A stretch of DNA of 64,000 nt from Cordia subcordata. Its lineage: Eukaryota; Streptophyta; Magnoliopsida; Boraginales; Cordiaceae. The notes below the pieces were generated by a model. That model saw only the letters and a list, made by a program, of their open reading frames with translations, had not been told where the DNA came from and ran no database searches. The translations under genes and the position numbers were made by a program. Shown piece by piece: positions 58,968 to 64,000 of the stretch (positions are counted from its first letter, which is position 1; every line of letters starts with the position of its first letter). Location of the stretch: NCBI GenBank assembly GCA_028554755.1, contig JAPTOF010000008.1, positions 14,861,001 to 14,925,000 on the forward strand, given 5' to 3'.

Positions 58968-60981
58968 ATGGGAAATGTAACGTCAAGTGTGGCGGCGAAA
59001 TTTGCGTTTTTTCCACCGGAGCCACCGACGTACGAGGTGTATAGAGACGGAGACAGAGGAGGAGACGGAGAAGGAGATGGAAGCCTTGTGTTTAGTGGGT
59101 TAACGGCTGATAAGAATGTAGATGTTCATTTGTTGGATACAAAAGGTGGTAATAAGATTGTTGCCACCTTCTGGAAACACCCTTCTGCTAGGTTCACACT
59201 CTTGTATTCTCATGGTAATGCTGCTGATTTGGGTCAAATGCAAGAGCTCTTCATTGAGCTAAGAGCTCATCTCCGTGTCAATATCATGAGGTATACATAT
59301 TCATTCTCTTTGTATTTTTCTTCATAATACACACACAGACACAAATGTTCATGTGTGCTTCTGTATGTATGTGTCTTTTTTTCTTTATGAGCTTTGTGAT
59401 CTTAATTATGCTTGGTTTTGTAACATACCAAAGTGGGTGCTCCAAAATATTCTATCCTTTCGAATAAGGGGAGTTTTGTACGTTGGTTGTATTAAATGTT
59501 TGCTTAGTTTTCTTCTTTGGATGTCCTTTTTCTAAGGATTGTTTTAATATGTGTGTTTTGTCTAACGTAGACATAATATGCATGTGGGTATGTGATAATG
59601 TTAGTGAATTGTGACCATGAGGTTTTATTTTATTGTTGTATTCCTTTTGAGGAAAAAAGAAAAAGGGAAAAGTTGTTTTCTTGTATGGATTTATGATAGA
59701 AATTGGTAAAGGTGGTTAAAGATTTATAGGCGTTGACATGAAATTGTATATACTTTTATGTTTCAGTTCGTTCAATTTTATGCTGTAGTAGTTGAATTTT
59801 GGGGAAGATGATAATTTCTATGGTTTAGCTTTTGTATATAGCTTGGTTCATCATTTCGTTTCAGAATATTTGTGATTAAAAGTAATTGTTTAATTCTCCA
59901 TTCAAGGTTTGTTCTTCATATATTATACGAAACATGAGCAGAAGAAGGTAGCCCGAGTGAGCGAGTGTTACTCTGTGTCTGATGAAGACGGGAAAATCGA
60001 TACCTGCTTTTATTTGGTGTGCTTTCTTCCCTTGGTTTTGCTCATTCTATTGTTTTGGACTTGTGTTACCTGCTTTTATTTTGTGTGCTTTCTTCCCTTG
60101 GTTTTGCTTATTCTATTGTTTTGGACTTGTGATTTAAACCCTCAGACCAGCACAGGGTTATTTTTAAATGCTCTAGTTATGTCTTTGTTTAAACAGCTGA
60201 TATCTGTAGATTGTAGCCCATATCTCTTGGAACATTATTCAAGCAAAAGAGTTCATAATTTTGTCTGTTTCACCGCATTGCAGCTATGACTACTCTGGTT
60301 ATGGAGGCTCCACTGGTAAGGTGAGCAATGTATGAGTCTAGTTACATAATAGTTTCATTCGTCCTCAAACATGGAGTAGATGATAAGTTATGTTTCTGAG
60401 TTTAATGTGAAGATTTATCTGCACTAAAGATTTCTTTGTCTAAGAGATGTCGAGAACAAGGGGAAGAGATGTTTCACATGATCCTATTTGTGTGAAGTAT
60501 CCTATGCGCCACACACTCTATAACCAATTAAGTGATCTCTGTTTATGGCAGCCGTCTGAGTTCAACACATACTATGACATTGAGGCAGTCTACAATTGCT
60601 TGAAAAACGAATATGGAATCAAGCAGGAAGATGTGATTTTGTATGGCCAATCTGTTGGAAGTGGTCCCACACTACACTTGGCATCTCGTTTACCGAGGTC
60701 GAGAGGTGTTGTTCTTCACAGTGCCATCCTTTCAGGAATAAGAGTTCTATATCCAGTTAAGATGACATTCTGGTTTGATATTTTCAAAGTATGTGGGCTT
60801 TCCTTTTCTCTGTTTATGATTCTGTTCTTTGCTTCACCCAACTTGAAGAAGAAAATAGATGTATTGTTCTTCACCTTCAATTGCTTGGTTTCGTATTTAT
60901 GAGTATTCCTTGTTTTCTTTTCTTTACTTTCAGAATATAGACAAAATACGGAATGTCAGTTGTCCAGTTTTAGTTATACAT
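58968..60981 (+). CDS. ABHD17-like alpha/beta hydrolase, N-terminal 215 residues
   Basis: Exons are 58968-59290, 60284-60320, 60552-60788 and 60934-60981, all GT-AG and in phase. The ATG at 58968 is chosen because the protein then starts [20 protein letters not shown], the typical plant start with a myristoylation-type Gly2; an upstream in-frame ATG at 58881 would add an unlikely hydrophobic leader. Motifs include [14 protein letters not shown] (oxyanion region, 78-91), [12 protein letters not shown] and the nucleophile elbow GQSVGSG with Ser154. In animals ABHD17 proteins remove palmitate from membrane-attached proteins; the plant relatives are uncharacterised to my knowledge. Residues 26-38 ([13 protein letters not shown]) form an unusual acidic glycine-rich loop. 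Exon 4 ends at PVLVIH with GTAAGT, where the family continues with the catalytic Asp and His. Those exons were not found up to 64000, so the gene is partial here. A TATAAG box occurs at 58594. Confidence 0.9.
60001..60132 (+). repeat. 66-bp tandem duplication in intron 1 of the ABHD17-like gene
   Basis: TACCTGCTTTTATTTGGTGT through TTTTGGACTTGTGT at 60001-60066 is repeated at 60067-60132 with only two differences. It is wholly intronic. Confidence 0.93.
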
Positions 60982-63900
60982 GTAAGTTCCAACTCTTTAT
61001 TCATGTTTTTTACTATATTGCTTTTCCATAATATGTATGTATATATATATATGTCTCTTCCATATATATCCAAAATTGCTAGTGAAAAGCATATGAAAAT
61101 ATAGTAACTATGTTTGACTAATCTTGTGACATTGATTTGCTTGCTTTACTGCTTGATATAATCATATTTTATTCTGTATTTTAGAACCTGCGTCTTCCAA
61201 ACCTTATTCTATATTATTGAACGCAAAGTAAGTAATTTGTAGAGCCATAAATAGTACTTTATGCACTTCATATGCACAACTCAAAGTACGAGAGCTTTCT
61301 TTCTTCATTTGAACGTAGCCATGGATAATTACATAAAATGATTATGTTATCCTGGAGCATATGATGTTGAGAATATATTTCAAAGGTAGATACTTACGGT
61401 GTTCTTCATATTAGTAACTTTTTCTCCATTAATGTTGTCCCACCCGTTATTCATGGCCTCAATGTTTTATCTTGCCATCTTTTATCAGCTATGGCATCAA
61501 AAGTCTTGGATGCATTACTAACAAAAGTTGCAAATTACTACTAAAGTCATTTAATTTATAAAGAGGGACTTGGAGTTGCAGATGTCTATATATTGGAAGA
61601 CTACCAAATATATGTATGAGAAGATGCACTACTCATGCTTAGGAATATTTGAGTGGTTTATCTTTTCGGCTATAAATGTTACTTAAAGACCTTCTACATG
61701 GAAAAGCAAACTTCTCACCCATACATAACGTTGTTTCCCTTCTCAAATAAGCAGTGACATTTTTCTGTTAGTGTATTTCCTTCTAAACTGATACTTCTAA
61801 GAAACACCCCATACATTGATTTTGCCCATCATTCACTATCTACACACAATGGGATTGGTCGACAACAGCTTATTGTTGACTTCAAGCCTGAGCTACCTGC
61901 TGCTTCTGTGCTTCTGATTTCAGGTCCTAGAGTTTTCTTTCCATAGATATTAAGTTGGATGACAATGTATACTGGTAACTAAATAAGTCCAAAGTCCAAA
62001 TTGAAGATCGCTTGCCAATTAAGACAATGAAATAGGCCTAACATGATGCTGTGGCCAAATAAGGCTGCATACATGTTTAAGGAACATATTCTTGGATGCT
62101 CTCTCATTTGGGTCAATCTAAGGTTTCCATCACTGTGTCACATCACATGTCACAGAAAGCCAATTGAACAACCATGGATACTGATATGAGATGTGTCACT
62201 ATGCAACCTAATCTCTCTTGATAAAAATCTCTGATCCTCTCCTTAGTGTAAGGCAATGATTATTCTACTGAAAGATACAGTAACTACTACTCTTTATTTT
62301 ACCCTTCTACACTTGTATAGATGTTGTGGTTTGACAAGAATATAGAGACCTATCAAGTCGAAATTGCTTAGGAGCCAACCTATTTCAATTGCATCGGTCC
62401 TTCAAGTCCTGAATAGAAGTAATCCACACAATAGATGCAAAAGGTCTACGTTAAGATGGAGCCTTCTATAATACCTGTTGTACCTGTGTTAGATATTCGA
62501 CTCCATGAAAATGATACTGATATTTCTACCTGGTACACTTGAAGAAACATATTTAATTTACTCTCTTTCTTAGCACAGTGCTCTTTTATTATGTTTAGTG
62601 AGGACTATTTGTATTTTAGTTGGGTAGAGTAACATCTTTTAGCGTGGAAACTGCAGAAAATTGCACTTCCACATTAAAAATATGGCCTGTTGTCCATATT
62701 CCCGGATAAGCTTTGTCAGGTGATTTGACTGATCTAGCATTTCCAAGGCACTTGTCTACAGTGCAAACCAAGTCCAGTTTGTGTGTAGGTTAATGGAAGC
62801 TTGAGCTAAAAGATGTTTAATCACAGGATGCACACCAAGTTTATGGTTTAATGAGGCTATCACTTTAAAAGTGAGAGTGGTCATTACTGTCAGAAATGTC
62901 TGAACACGTGAGATGAAGTTATTGCTTATTTATTATCGCACATGTAAACCTCACATAGAGTACTTGTTACTGTTGCATTAGATCCTTTGTGGTTATCCAG
63001 CAACCAACCAAGTAAATAACCCAACTCACACAATCAAACTTAAAGTGCGCAGTATAATCTATTAGCTTGTGGTTGTTTGAACAATGTGAATCTGCTCATG
63101 CATAATGGGAAAAAGAGTTCTTTTGCCTTATAATTGACTTTGAGGCTAATTAAACTACTCATACTTTATCAAGTTTTCTGAGGTTTGTGTCAGATAATGG
63201 CCTAATGTAGGCTGTCACTGGCTTGAGCATAATGCAGCAATGTTTTCAGCTTTTCTCTGTGTAATGTTGTTACACGTGCAACAATCTTGTATAGTCCAAC
63301 TAATATGCTCTTGACACTAGAAATCTGCCAGGCTGAAGCTATTGTGATTTCTAGTTCCTTGATCACAAAATACCAATATAGCCTAACTTTCCTTTTAGCA
63401 TGCCAATTTAGCCATCCCTATTGACTTCACCAATTAGGTTAAGATTGATCCTAGAAGAGAAAGATGCTTCAGGAGCCTCAGACAAGTATGTTCTTGGACA
63501 TGTCCTGTCTTCTGAATGCTATTTTGTGATGCTTGGATTGCTGGGTGCTAGCCTTCTTATGGTCTGTGGATATCTTCATCTAACAAATATTGAGGGCGAC
63601 AGCCACTGTTAAAGTGTGGTAGATCTGACATCTTGGTAAAACCATTGTCTGAACCATGATTCCTGTGGCAATTGCATGGGTCTATCTTTGCTCTATTTCT
63701 GAGTTCCTCATTCTCATGTTCTTACAACTTTGGAGATTAAAGGGCTGACATTTATTCCGTTAAAATTGTTATTAAGTATAGAATAATTCATGCCCGAAAC
63801 CATGAAGCTAATTTGTCAGATTGCAGGAATTTTGCATCTCTTGTGGGTTGACCGATTATGTATTGATGAGAGCACTATGGGTACATCTATTAAAAGGATG

Positions 63901-64000
63901 CAACATACTAATAAGAGAACTGAAAATGACTGTTGTTCTGTGCTTGCTAGCAATGAACTCAACAATTGACGTTTTATAAGATTAGATATCTCTTTGAGAC
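60982..64000 (+). other. Probable long intron or downstream flank of the ABHD17-like gene
   Basis: Three kilobases without a recognisable exon. I looked for the Asp-containing GT-DE-V and the His-containing GGxHC/N-LE segments expected next in the family and did not see them. A short open frame at 63421-63612 has no family signature. No transposon borders were resolved. Confidence 0.4.

Noticed and set aside
63421..63612. Candidate final exon of the ABHD17-like gene
   Set aside because: The translation lacks the Asp and His motifs and does not align with the hydrolase family.

Overview
The window looks like A+T-rich nuclear DNA of a eudicot plant. Its genes are split by GT-AG introns and encode plant-type proteins, and they sit in a dense bed of plant transposons (Copia, hAT, Helitron, TRIM, MITEs). 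I see no bacterial, organellar or CRISPR features and no convincing tRNA or rRNA gene. All family names come from reading translated sequence by eye; no search was run.

Host genes. (1) 1388-4230 (+): the last seven coding exons of a DCN1-like (DCUN1 domain) cullin neddylation factor; its 5' exons lie outside the window. (2) 13735-14821 (-): a broken class V (GH18) chitinase, with one lesion a single-base loss in the catalytic motif. (3) 41859-51599 (+): a nine-exon calcineurin-like metallophosphoesterase of 338 residues with all metal-binding motifs and one GC-AG intron. Its introns carry a Copia gag fragment, three MITEs, a palindrome cluster and a complete TRIM retrotransposon. (4) 58968-60981 and beyond (+): the first four exons of an ABHD17-like alpha/beta hydrolase; the C-terminal exons were not found.

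Mobile DNA. 125-1100 holds a LINE-type RNase H relic and 5945-7035 a Copia RT/RNase H relic. A Helitron-like element (7913-11018, minus) carries four exons, with introns, of a TWISTED DWARF 1 (FKBP42) gene plus an unrelated exon-like piece. Fold-back elements lie at 12.87-13.36 kb and 16.07-16.44 kb. A 1.86-kb solo LTR (18796-20651, TSD ATATG) lies beside a truncated Sirevirus-like Copia element (20684-26222, minus). A second Helitron of the same family (28512-30014) adjoins a decayed Copia element with both LTRs (30028-36920, minus), whose 5' LTR holds a 785-bp PIF/Harbinger-type MITE. A full-length hAT element (37363-41539, perfect 8-bp TSD) ends about 260 bp upstream of the TATA box of the phosphoesterase gene.

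The host genes have no evident common pathway. The layout is a few ordinary genes separated and interrupted by nested transposons. The strongest unusual items are the Helitron with captured TWD1 exons, the intact TRIM in an intron, the GC-AG intron, and the nested insertions whose order can be read from target duplications.
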